This document shows positions 52,129 through 60,946 of a DNA stretch of 64,000 bases, piece by piece. The stretch comes from an uncultured Prochlorococcus sp. (GTDB taxonomy: Bacteria; Cyanobacteriota; Cyanobacteriia; PCC-6307; Cyanobiaceae), in NCBI GenBank assembly GCA_902590775.1, contig CACIYC010000001.1, positions 1 through 64,000 of the forward strand, written 5' to 3'. The translations under genes were made by a program, and so were the position numbers. The notes beneath the pieces are model-generated. The model did not search any database, was not told the origin of the DNA, and saw only the letters and a program-made list of their open reading frames with translations. Each line of letters begins with the position of its first letter. Position 1 is the first letter of the stretch.

Positions 52129-52680
52129 ATGTCGCTTACAACCTTAAAAGCAAGATTAATTCAGAGACTTCTTGAAAAGGATGAAGACAAGCAGTCTGGT
52201 TTTACACTTGTTGAACTAATTGTTGTTGTTGTTATTATTGGGATTTTATCCTCTATTGCTATTCCTAGTTTCCAGAATGCTAGTGACAAAGCAAAACAAA
52301 AAGAAGCTTCAGCAATTGTTGCTTCTTGGGTTAAAGCTGCCCAAGCTTTTTATACTGAAAATAGTGATTATCCAAGGAATGTAAGAGATTTAGGAGGGTA
52401 TGTAACTATCTCAGGATGTAGAACAACTGGGAAATGGTGCAAAACAGGAACCATGACTGACTATACAAATTCAACTCGAACATGGATTTATAGTCCAAGC
52501 GGAAACTTTCAGGTTTATATGGGTCGAAGAGGTAATCGCCTTGACATAAGAGCTAGACCTACAGGAACTTATTCCTCCTCTGGCTATGGAGTGACTGGTT
52601 GCTATAATTGGCAGTCAGGTGCAACAAAAGTAATAGATCAAACCAATAAAGGACCTAGTGTTCCTACTACTAATTGTTAA
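52129..52680 (+). CDS. pilA: PilA-like major pilin
   Basis: 183 residues with a 24-residue leader: QSG/FTLVELIVVVVIIGILSSIAIP, Glu5 present, the most canonical prepilin in the set. The head has a Cys pair near residues 97 and 104 (SGCRTTGKWCK) and a terminal pair (VTGCYN ... TTNC), which would form the D-region disulfide. Likely the main shaft subunit. Its 138-nt upstream gap may hold a separate promoter, in keeping with a highly expressed pilin. Confidence 0.92.
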   Translation: MSLTTLKARLIQRLLEKDEDKQSGFTLVELIVVVVIIGILSSIAIPSFQNASDKAKQKEASAIVASWVKAAQAFYTENSDYPRNVRDLGGYVTISGCRTTGKWCKTGTMTDYTNSTRTWIYSPSGNFQVYMGRRGNRLDIRARPTGTYSSSGYGVTGCYNWQSGATKVIDQTNKGPSVPTTNC

Positions 52681-52697
52681 AATACAAAAAATAAGCT

Positions 52698-54881
52698 TTG
52701 TTTGTCGTGAAGAGTTTCTTCATTAGAAAGAGTAATAATTTATTTAATGATCAAAGCGGTTTTGCTTTAACTCAAGTCCTAATAATATCTATTGGTTTGG
52801 CTATAGGTATTACCTCTCTTATATCATCTTCTATCCTAAGATTATCAACTTCTAAAACTAAAACATTAGAAAATAATTCAAGAAATTCAGCTTATGCAGC
52901 GATTGCAAATATACGTTCATTATTTAATAATACAAAGGGCCCATTTAACTATTATTGGCTTTCTAAGGTTTGCTCTTCCAATGTAAAAAATACTAATTCA
53001 GAATGCCCTTCATTTAATTCTTTTAGTGATAGAAATAATTGGCCTGGAATGCTTTCCCTTGGTAAGTTCCCAGATTTATCTAATCTTTTTTGGGTAGATA
53101 GTTACGATAAGTGGTGTCAAAAAAAGAATAATTCAAAAAACTCTAGATGTTTTGGGAGGCAGGTTGCACCAAAATGTACATATGCTGGGAAACTTAGATC
53201 AGCTCCTATTGACTGGATGAATTTAACAAATAAAATTAATTTTATTTTAGATTCATCAGAAGAGAAAGTTGGGAGAATTATACCAAAAGCATTTCAAGAG
53301 AATAAACAAAGTTATTTAATAAATTCAATAAATTATGTTGGTAAAGAGCATGGCGGAGAAAATACTATTTTTGTAGAGGGCTTTACTAGATCTAATTCAA
53401 ATAATCAGAAAAATATTACTTCTACTAATAAAATTAGAGTCACTATGGCTGTAAATAAAATTGTTCCAGACTCAGGATTTGCTTTTATTAGTGCTGGTGA
53501 AAATGAGAATGATAGAGATAATTCTTTGTTTTTAGGAAATCTTTCTGTAAATGGAAAAGGATCAATTCTTTGGAGGAGAAATGTTTATAAGAATTCTGAT
53601 TGTACTCAGATCCTTTCGAAAGTTAATGTGCAGCGACAAAATCAACTTCCAGATAATACTAAAAGCGAGGGAGGACTTTGGGTTCAGCCATTAGAATTTC
53701 CTTCTGAGCCTGAACATAAAATTGCTAGTAAAGCAAAAACACATAAATTGGATTCAGTATTTTGCTCTCCTTCAAATTGGACTGATAGGAGTTCAAAATG
53801 TACAGATCTAGATAATTTTTCAAGAGGAGGAACAAATAATGGAAAAGTAGAAATTGACAATCTTTTTGTTCAAGGAGACGGGGCAGTTTTCTCGGTTACT
53901 ACAAATGAAAACAATAGGGTTACTTTGGTTTTTAATGGAGATGTGGAAATTAGCAATAATGGTAAATTTTGCCATAGGCATAATCGCGGAGGAGCTTGTG
54001 GAAGTGGAAAACCTGAAAATCTAACAATTATGTTTAAACAACCTAATTCTGCTAAACAAGAAATATTTTGTGAGACTAAAGGAGGAGGGATGACTTTGGC
54101 TAATGGTTTTAATTCAGGGAATCATACTTTTGTCCTTAGCAGTACAGGTAAAAAAAGTTCAGAAAAATTTAGTGGTTTTATTTATGGACCTACTACGACA
54201 TTAACAACTGCAAAAGTTGATAATGATTATTATCAACTACCTAATTCATATACTAGGCAAATTGTTATTTCCAGAGGAGCCTATGGAATTGTTACTAATC
54301 CCCATGGATCCACTTCATCTGAAAAGAGTCCAAAATCTATTAGATATAATGGAAGAAAAATTGCTTTTAGTAATCAGCGAATACCTGCTGGTTCTGTTCA
54401 TTTATTAGGCTGGAAAATTATAGCTGCTGGGAATAGACAAGGTGGATATCAGATTCCTCCTAACAATCCTATGGATACTATGATTCTTCTTTGGTATCCG
54501 CATTATAATTATTATAGGCTTTATGGGCTAAATGATAGCCATTCAAGCCATGCTGACTTGATAGTTCAGGCTCCTGGGAAGACAGCTATGATCAATATAG
54601 GTACAAACTTAAATAAAAAGAATCCTTATGGAGTTAGATGGTTAGATTATTATGGAATAAAATTAAATAAATCAAATAACACTAATCCCGTAAAGATAAA
54701 TGGAGTAGCTTGGATGAAGAATTTATGTTTAGATAAGGGACCAGTCATATGGGATTTTGATAAGAAAACTCCTAAAGAGCTTGAGAAAAGATATACACAG
54801 GAAATTAAATTTGGAGTTCCTTATTATCGTTCTAAAGTGATAACAGCATGGGATACATTAAGAGATTTTGACAGTCCTTAA
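52698..54881 (+). CDS. Very large GspK/PilX-class pilin-like protein
   Basis: 727 residues. The prepilin leader is 21 residues: DQSG/FALTQVLIISIGLAIGI. Position 5 is Gln instead of Glu, a feature of GspK/PilX subunits that sit at the pilus tip. The remaining 700 residues form a large Cys-, Gly-, Ser- and Asn-rich head; no known domain was recognised, but repeated beta-strand patterns suggest a beta-rich fold. The start is TTG 52698 (or GTG 52707). It lies 17 nt after pilA and 1 nt before the next pilin. It resembles cyanobacterial HpsA-type pseudopilins by size only. Confidence 0.75.
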   Translation: MFVVKSFFIRKSNNLFNDQSGFALTQVLIISIGLAIGITSLISSSILRLSTSKTKTLENNSRNSAYAAIANIRSLFNNTKGPFNYYWLSKVCSSNVKNTNSECPSFNSFSDRNNWPGMLSLGKFPDLSNLFWVDSYDKWCQKKNNSKNSRCFGRQVAPKCTYAGKLRSAPIDWMNLTNKINFILDSSEEKVGRIIPKAFQENKQSYLINSINYVGKEHGGENTIFVEGFTRSNSNNQKNITSTNKIRVTMAVNKIVPDSGFAFISAGENENDRDNSLFLGNLSVNGKGSILWRRNVYKNSDCTQILSKVNVQRQNQLPDNTKSEGGLWVQPLEFPSEPEHKIASKAKTHKLDSVFCSPSNWTDRSSKCTDLDNFSRGGTNNGKVEIDNLFVQGDGAVFSVTTNENNRVTLVFNGDVEISNNGKFCHRHNRGGACGSGKPENLTIMFKQPNSAKQEIFCETKGGGMTLANGFNSGNHTFVLSSTGKKSSEKFSGFIYGPTTTLTTAKVDNDYYQLPNSYTRQIVISRGAYGIVTNPHGSTSSEKSPKSIRYNGRKIAFSNQRIPAGSVHLLGWKIIAAGNRQGGYQIPPNNPMDTMILLWYPHYNYYRLYGLNDSHSSHADLIVQAPGKTAMINIGTNLNKKNPYGVRWLDYYGIKLNKSNNTNPVKINGVAWMKNLCLDKGPVIWDFDKKTPKELEKRYTQEIKFGVPYYRSKVITAWDTLRDFDSP

Positions 54882-54882
54882 A

Positions 54883-55482
54883 ATGCAAAATATGAGAAAA
54901 AGCATAGTTAAATTTGCCAATAAACATGATGATGCTTTTGGTCTTACAGAATCTATAATAAGCATTTTGTTATTATCACTTGTAGTCTCATATGCCACTG
55001 TATTTATTTCAAAAAGGTTGCAAATAATCCATAATGCAAATCTTATTAGTGCAATTAATGACGAAATTTATAGAGATACTCAAAAATTAAAATTTGAGTT
55101 GTGGAGGGAACATCTTGTAATATCTAAAAATTCTGCATTAGTATCATCTTTTTATGATGTTAATACTCCAGCAAACCGAAAGTATTGTTCGGATATAGGA
55201 AATACTTTACCTTTACTTCCTAGCTGGAATCCTACCAAGTGGACACCTAATGAAGACAATAATACTGTCTCAGGTCAATTAAGAAACTCAATTTTTAAAG
55301 GGAAGCCTATTACTATAACCAGAAAGTTAGAGACTTCTAGTCCTTTTGATTTGAATTATACTCATTTAGATAAAAGTCTTGCAAAATTAGTATATATAGT
55401 TGATTTTAAAGGAATTTCTAAGGTATGGAGTAGTATTGACTTAGTAAGTGATGCCCATAGTTGGTGCGATGCAAATGGTTAG
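54883..55482 (+). CDS. PilV/GspI-like minor pilin
   Basis: 199 residues from ATG 54883, which avoids the 14-nt overlap of the track start with the large pilin. The prepilin leader is 18 residues: KHDDA/FGLTESIISILLLSLVVSYA. The residue before cleavage is Ala, not Gly, which PilD enzymes tolerate less often. Glu5 is present. The head is Asn/Ser-rich, with Cys in RKYCSDIG and SWCDANG. By position it is the GspI-like partner of the tip complex. Confidence 0.82.
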   Translation: MQNMRKSIVKFANKHDDAFGLTESIISILLLSLVVSYATVFISKRLQIIHNANLISAINDEIYRDTQKLKFELWREHLVISKNSALVSSFYDVNTPANRKYCSDIGNTLPLLPSWNPTKWTPNEDNNTVSGQLRNSIFKGKPITITRKLETSSPFDLNYTHLDKSLAKLVYIVDFKGISKVWSSIDLVSDAHSWCDANG

Positions 55483-56851
55483 TTCCTTGAATGTTATTTT
55501 AAAAAGATATTGTAGATTAATTACTAATAATTTTTTATCTGATGAAGGTTTTACATTATCTGAACTCTTAGTTTCTTCAACTATTTCAATTATAGTCATT
55601 GCTTCGGGATATGCACTAAGTATGGTTGCTATTAATGCTAATTCTACAGACAAGGCTAGGATTGCTTTAAATAATAAAATTGATAATAGTTTAAATTATC
55701 TTCTTGATGAGATACAAAGTGGTAGAAGTCTAATTAAAGATAAAAGCAAGTTGCCTGATTCATGTAAGAATTTTGAAGGTAATCATTTTGTTTTGGGCGT
55801 TTATCTTCCGAAGCAGGCAATAAAAAGAGGCGATTATTCTAATACGGTTAATTCATGGCAATCAGTTAATTGTCCAATCATATATTCTCTGAAACAGGAG
55901 ATCCAAAAGAAAACTGGGCAGCCTATTACATATAAACTGTTAAGGAAAGGTCCTTCAATTGATAAAAAAGGTTTTTATACTAGCGCTAACCCTTCAACAA
56001 CAGTAATAACAGATTCTATTGATAAATCTCCTATGGATGATTTACTTTGCAGCCCTAAATGGGACAAAAAAATCATTAAAGGTTTAATTATTTGTTTTGA
56101 TCCAGATTTGAAATCTGCTGAAATAGCAATTTCTGCTAGAAATACAATAACGCCTGTGAGAAATGTTGTTAACAGGCAAACATCTGGTTCTTTCTCAAGG
56201 ATTTTTGAACGAGAAATAATGGGTAATATTCCAGTTGAGGGCGGAGGTTCTCAATGTAATACTGGCTGTTCATGTAATTATTATGGAACCCAAATTAGAA
56301 GTGATAGGGTTAATTTTACTATTGATACTTCTGGATCGATGGGATGGTATCGCATTAATGGAAAGTCTTTGATGGAGCATGCTAAGACTGAAACAATAAG
56401 ATTAATTGAATGCTTGAAGGATGGAACAAAGTTGTCAATAAATGGTTTTGATCACCGACAAAATTATTGCTTTAAAAGACCTATTACAATTAATAGTTAT
56501 TGGAAGAATAAAGCTATTAATTGTGTTTCTAAAATGTATGCTTATGGAGGAACAAATCCTTGGTCAGGTTTAAATAAAGATATTCAAGATCAAGATGTTG
56601 GACAAATTATTATTTTGTCAGATGGGCAAACTTATCCACCACCCTATGGGAGATGTTTTTATGATGGCAGAGTTGGTTGGCATGCAGATTGTTATGCAAG
56701 ATATAACGAACAAGTCCGAGATAATACTCCAGGAGGCAAGGTAACGTTTGATACTATATCACTTTGGAATAATTTTTGTGGCACTCAAGATTATCAATGG
56801 CTAGGCAGGTTGGCCGCAAAAAATGATGGTGAATGTAGCTTAATAAAATAA
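55469..56851 (+). CDS. PilW-like pilin fused to a von Willebrand A domain
   Basis: 460 residues from ATG 55469 (the track's GTG is 7 codons earlier). The prepilin leader is about 27 residues: SDEG/FTLSELLVSSTISIIVIAS, Glu5 present. Residues 30-260 form a PilW-like head. A Cys-rich linker (CNTGCSC) leads to a vWA domain from about 280: MIDAS residues DTSGS (D286), Thr in YGGTNPW, and Asp in ILSDGQ are all present, so metal binding is likely. Such modular pilins with vWA are known in streptococci as tip adhesins. It closes the pilin run. Confidence 0.85.
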   Translation: MQMVSSLNVILKRYCRLITNNFLSDEGFTLSELLVSSTISIIVIASGYALSMVAINANSTDKARIALNNKIDNSLNYLLDEIQSGRSLIKDKSKLPDSCKNFEGNHFVLGVYLPKQAIKRGDYSNTVNSWQSVNCPIIYSLKQEIQKKTGQPITYKLLRKGPSIDKKGFYTSANPSTTVITDSIDKSPMDDLLCSPKWDKKIIKGLIICFDPDLKSAEIAISARNTITPVRNVVNRQTSGSFSRIFEREIMGNIPVEGGGSQCNTGCSCNYYGTQIRSDRVNFTIDTSGSMGWYRINGKSLMEHAKTETIRLIECLKDGTKLSINGFDHRQNYCFKRPITINSYWKNKAINCVSKMYAYGGTNPWSGLNKDIQDQDVGQIIILSDGQTYPPPYGRCFYDGRVGWHADCYARYNEQVRDNTPGGKVTFDTISLWNNFCGTQDYQWLGRLAAKNDGECSLIK

Positions 56852-56865
56852 TTATTTTCTACTAG

Positions 56866-59142
56866 TTATTCCTCATTTCCATATATTAATTGTTTAGCAT
56901 CTTTAGTGCTTGGTTGGTACTTAGATGAAGTCTTAGTTAAAGAGCTTTGACTATCTTTAAGTATTTGCGGAGTTACTAAGATAACTAACTCTCTTTTTGT
57001 TTGTCCAGAGACTGAGTTTCTAAAGAATTGACCAATTAAAGGAATATCTCCAAAGAAGGGAAATTTTGTTATTGTTTCTTTGTCTTCTGTATTTAAAACA
57101 CCAGTAAGAATTAATGTATGGCCATCTCTAACTCTTATTGATCCAGTATCTAATCTTCTGACTGAAAGTAAATCAATATCTCCACATCCAGAAATAGTTC
57201 TTTTCTCAGATGTTGCAGAAACTGCAGGAGATAATGCGAAGGTTACAAATCCATTATCATCAACTCTAACTATTCTTGCTCCAAATGTAAGACCTGCAAG
57301 GCCATATTCAAATGAAGGAATTGAAGATTCTCCTTCAGAAGAACAGTTTACTGGAACTTGAGTACCTACTATTACAAATCCCTCATTGCCGTATGTTCTA
57401 CCAATAGATCCAGTTTTTAGAATAGAATCTAAATCACTTAGTACTACTTCCTGACCACCAGTTTTACCTGGAAATTCGTTTAAAATTAAAGTTGGACTAG
57501 CTAAAATCTTAGTGTTTGCTGATACTATTTCTGAGGTAAGAAAATCTACAAAGTTTTCATCTGGCATTAAACCAATTGGATTATTTCTAGTTCTTCTGTT
57601 ATATACATAGCCATCTGTTGTAGGAGTAGAAGTTGTATCAGTTGTAAATTGCTGTACTGTTTGAGCATCACTAAAGTCGGTACTATTGGCAGGTAGATAT
57701 TTACCAAAGGCACCTAATAGTTTTCCTTGATCATTTACTATGAAATTATTATTTTGTCTTAAGGCCCAACTATTTTTTAGTTCATTGTTATCGCTTAAAT
57801 TAACATCTAAAACTTTTATAGAAATAGCTACTTGACGTTGCCTTAAGTCTAGTTTTTTTAGGAATCCTTCGGCTACATTAACTAAATCTTTGGAACCAAT
57901 CATAGTTATAGTTTGAAGTCTGTCGTCTGTTGTAGCAATTAAGCCAACTAGTGGACCTATCTCAGACCCATAAACTTGAACGGTTGTTTTTGAACCACTT
58001 GTAGTAGTAGAAGAAGATGCACCTCCACTAACAGTTTCAGATTGAGTAGAGCCTTGAGTTATAGCTGTAGTAATAGTTGAAGTACGCGTTACTTTCGCAC
58101 CTAAATTAGCCAAATAAGAGGCAGCAGCATTTGCTGTTGTTTGATTTAATCTGTAGATTTTAGATATTCTTTCCGTGAAAGCAGTTTCTCTAACATTAGG
58201 ACCTACATAAACTATATCCTTGTCAGTTCTTGCTTGAAGTCCGCTTGCAATTAATAAAGAATTAAATGCTACTGAAAATGGTTTATTATCTATTGTAAGA
58301 GTAATTAATCTTGGGCTATCTGCATTTGATTCATCATCATCATCTGATGATGTCTGTTGATCTGGCGAACCAATACCACTAGATAAGGAAGTGCTTTGAT
58401 TAGATGTACTTAATGAATTAGATATTGTTGATTTTGAGATATAAGATGGATCACTTTTAACCCAAACATAACTATAAGTGGATTTAGAAAGTAAAAATTC
58501 GATTGCTTTTTTTGCTGGTGTTTGTTTGAAAACTAAACTTACTGTTGGTCCTTTTAAATTTAGAAGATTTGGGTTTTCTATGATTGTAGTGCCAATTGCC
58601 ATATCTCCAAGAGGAGGAGCTGTAGCTCTATTTATAGACTTTTTAAAGAATGTTTTTATTGGTGTGATTTTAAAAATATTATTTTTATTAAATGATAATT
58701 GTGATAAAGGTAATTTGAATTTTAGATTTAAACGATCATCTATATTTTCAATTCTTAATGTTGTTAGATCAATCGTTTCTGTAAATTGTACTGTAATTAA
58801 CAACTTGTCGTTAAAACTCTTCATGGAGGCATTTTCGACTCCTAATGAAGGCTTGGATATACTTTGAGGTGGCTGTTTATAAGGTTCTTCAAAATAAAGT
58901 GATAATATATTTCCTTCTAATACTTTGGAATATTTATTATTTGAAGAAATATTGCTAATTTGAAGTGATGTAAAATTATTTTTGCTTTGTAAATAGAAAT
59001 TTGGCTTAATTGAAACTAATTCCTCAGAGATAGGAGTTAGATTGGCTATATCTAGTTTATATCTATTATTTAAATTATCTGGAGAAGCTGGGCTATTCCA
59101 GAACATAAGCATAAATAAACAAAATGATGTTCTTTTATGCAT
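56866..59142 (-). CDS. pilQ: PilQ-like secretin
   Basis: 758 residues. Signal peptide (TSFCLFMLMFWNSPAS), an AMIN-like N-terminal beta region, then N-domains (ITLTIDNKPFSVAFNSLLIAS), a Ser/Thr-rich linker and the secretin domain from about 500 to 740: GGQEVVLSDLDSIL, FPFFGDIPLIGQFFRN and RELVILVTPQIL. It forms the outer-membrane pore for the pilus. No lipoprotein cysteine visible. Last gene of the five-gene minus-strand operon, 67 nt after PilO. Confidence 0.93.
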   Translation of the reverse strand: MHKRTSFCLFMLMFWNSPASPDNLNNRYKLDIANLTPISEELVSIKPNFYLQSKNNFTSLQISNISSNNKYSKVLEGNILSLYFEEPYKQPPQSISKPSLGVENASMKSFNDKLLITVQFTETIDLTTLRIENIDDRLNLKFKLPLSQLSFNKNNIFKITPIKTFFKKSINRATAPPLGDMAIGTTIIENPNLLNLKGPTVSLVFKQTPAKKAIEFLLSKSTYSYVWVKSDPSYISKSTISNSLSTSNQSTSLSSGIGSPDQQTSSDDDDESNADSPRLITLTIDNKPFSVAFNSLLIASGLQARTDKDIVYVGPNVRETAFTERISKIYRLNQTTANAAASYLANLGAKVTRTSTITTAITQGSTQSETVSGGASSSTTTSGSKTTVQVYGSEIGPLVGLIATTDDRLQTITMIGSKDLVNVAEGFLKKLDLRQRQVAISIKVLDVNLSDNNELKNSWALRQNNNFIVNDQGKLLGAFGKYLPANSTDFSDAQTVQQFTTDTTSTPTTDGYVYNRRTRNNPIGLMPDENFVDFLTSEIVSANTKILASPTLILNEFPGKTGGQEVVLSDLDSILKTGSIGRTYGNEGFVIVGTQVPVNCSSEGESSIPSFEYGLAGLTFGARIVRVDDNGFVTFALSPAVSATSEKRTISGCGDIDLLSVRRLDTGSIRVRDGHTLILTGVLNTEDKETITKFPFFGDIPLIGQFFRNSVSGQTKRELVILVTPQILKDSQSSLTKTSSKYQPSTKDAKQLIYGNEE

Positions 59143-59209
59143 TTAAAAATTTTTAATTAGAAAACTATTCATAATTTAGCAGAAATATTCAAATAGTCCA
59201 AAAGTATTT

Positions 59210-60193
59210 TTAATTGGAAATTTCATTAGTAGTAAAATTTTGGTAATTGGTATCTAGATTAAGAGTTGGAATATTGATTAGAATTCTTGCTTCTACTAAA
59301 CCAGGTGATTGTGTTGTCTGGTTTAGAGAAGAGGCTGATCCACTAGCAGGTGTTTTTGGTTCAAAACAAACTGGAAGTGCAATCATCTTATATTCTTGTA
59401 TTGTTCTTAGGAAGTTTAAAAGATTTATATAGTCTGCTTTAACAAGGATTTTAAAATAATTCATATTATATTTGTTTTCATTTATATTATCTTTAACAAG
59501 TTTTGTTGTATCGATTCTAAGTTTATTTATTAATTCATCATTATTAACTATATAGTCTAATTTCTTTTGTAACTCTATCTCTTCAAATTTACCTTCTATT
59601 GAGGTTTGGTCTAGGAAATCATCCATATTTTCGTTGAAATCATCGTTTAGGCTATCATCGAAATTATTCATATCTAAATTCATATTGTCTTCAAATTCAA
59701 ACTCTGAATCATTTGATGAAGCTGTACATGAAGATAATTCATCTTTAGTTATAGGAGCAAATTCTTGTATTTCTATTAAGCTTCTTCTGGCAGCATCTGT
59801 TAGCAATGCCGATAGATTTACTATTTCTGAATTATCTGGTATTAATGACATTATATTCTTATAATAGGGCAATAATTTAGTTTTAATTGATAAGCTCTTA
59901 TCTATTTGTTCTTTTATTATTGGTAGATGATTCGATTCTCTTGAATATCTATTTGAAAGAGATTGGAGTTTTCTCAGATTTTTAAACTGTGGTATTAATA
60001 TAGTAAAGATTAGAATTATAGAAATAGAAATCCCTGAAATAGGAGCAAGATATTTTGATTTACGTATATCTGACCAGGATATCTTCCTTAGATCATTAAT
60101 ACTGAAACTTTTAGTACTTTCAAATACCTGGCTTACATTTATTTCTTTAAGCTTCTCTATAAGTTGAAAAATACTTTTATTATTATTATCCAT
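59210..60193 (-). CDS. pilO: PilO-like inner-membrane alignment protein with acidic insert
   Basis: 327 residues, longer than typical PilO (about 210). One membrane helix (ISGISISIILIFTILIP, about 51-67), a coiled-coil (FKNLRKLQSLSNRYSRE), and a C-terminal ferredoxin-like part (YNMNYFKILVKADYINLLNF). Between them is an insert of Asp/Asn/Glu: DNMNLDMNNFDDSLNDDFNE. Assigned by order and shape; sequence match is weak. It starts 3 nt after PilN. Confidence 0.75.
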   Translation of the reverse strand: MDNNNKSIFQLIEKLKEINVSQVFESTKSFSINDLRKISWSDIRKSKYLAPISGISISIILIFTILIPQFKNLRKLQSLSNRYSRESNHLPIIKEQIDKSLSIKTKLLPYYKNIMSLIPDNSEIVNLSALLTDAARRSLIEIQEFAPITKDELSSCTASSNDSEFEFEDNMNLDMNNFDDSLNDDFNENMDDFLDQTSIEGKFEEIELQKKLDYIVNNDELINKLRIDTTKLVKDNINENKYNMNYFKILVKADYINLLNFLRTIQEYKMIALPVCFEPKTPASGSASSLNQTTQSPGLVEARILINIPTLNLDTNYQNFTTNEISN

Positions 60194-60196
60194 AAC

Positions 60197-60946
60197 TTAT
60201 AATTCAAATGATTTAATGGCTTTTAAATAAATATCAAGCTTATTTATTTTACCAAAATTGTATGTATCTTTATACATACTTAATTTTTTTTCTAAGTTAA
60301 TGTGGTTTAATTCACCCGAAATCTCTAAGAAGCTAGTATGAGGATTGTTAATATTTGATTGTTGAAATGTATTTGTTTTGCTTTGTTTAATTAGTCTCTT
60401 AACCTTTAATGAACCTTCTTTTACTAGTAATGATTTATTTAATAATGAAATAAAATCATTTAGTGAATTAATATCATTAGAACTTGCATTTATTACAAAA
60501 GCCTTTGCATCAAGTGCATAGTTTGATAGTCTCACATCAATTGGAACAGTTTGTTGAAGATAATGAGCAAATAAAACTGAAGGAGAATCTATTGATTCAA
60601 ATGGTAATAAACTCTTTAATTCATTAGAATATAACATAAGTTCATTATTTAAACTCTCTAGTTCTTGGTATTTCAAATTAAAACTATCATGATTTTCCCT
60701 TAAAGAGGATATTCTCATCCTTGGAATTAGAGTTATACTAGTAATAAGTAAGGTTATAGAAAATATAACTAAAGGAGGAATATAAAGAGATTTTTGCTTG
60801 CTTATTAAATTGAATATTAATTTATAATTTATATTAAGTAATAAATTCCTATCTGAATCAAATTGATCGTTTGAATCTTTTTTTGAAATATGTTTTTCCC
60901 ATCTTTTTAGTGTGGGGAAGTTATCAGCAAAATTAAATGTTGTCAT
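60197..60946 (-). CDS. pilN: PilN-like inner-membrane protein
   Basis: 249 residues. A short cytoplasmic N-terminus (TTFNFADNFPTLKRWEKH), one membrane helix (LVIFSITLLITSITLIP, about 59-75) and a periplasmic coiled coil with a small globular end. This is the PilN layout, where the cytoplasmic tail contacts PilM. ATG overlaps the PilM stop by 4 nt (ATGA), so translation is coupled. Confidence 0.75.
   Translation of the reverse strand: MTTFNFADNFPTLKRWEKHISKKDSNDQFDSDRNLLLNINYKLIFNLISKQKSLYIPPLVIFSITLLITSITLIPRMRISSLRENHDSFNLKYQELESLNNELMLYSNELKSLLPFESIDSPSVLFAHYLQQTVPIDVRLSNYALDAKAFVINASSNDINSLNDFISLLNKSLLVKEGSLKVKRLIKQSKTNTFQQSNINNPHTSFLEISGELNHINLEKKLSMYKDTYNFGKINKLDIYLKAIKSFEL

Noticed and set aside
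58478-58867. 129-aa ORF antisense to pilQ
   Set aside because: Lies fully inside the secretin gene in the opposite strand, with no ribosome site or recognisable product; a shadow of the AT-rich coding frame.
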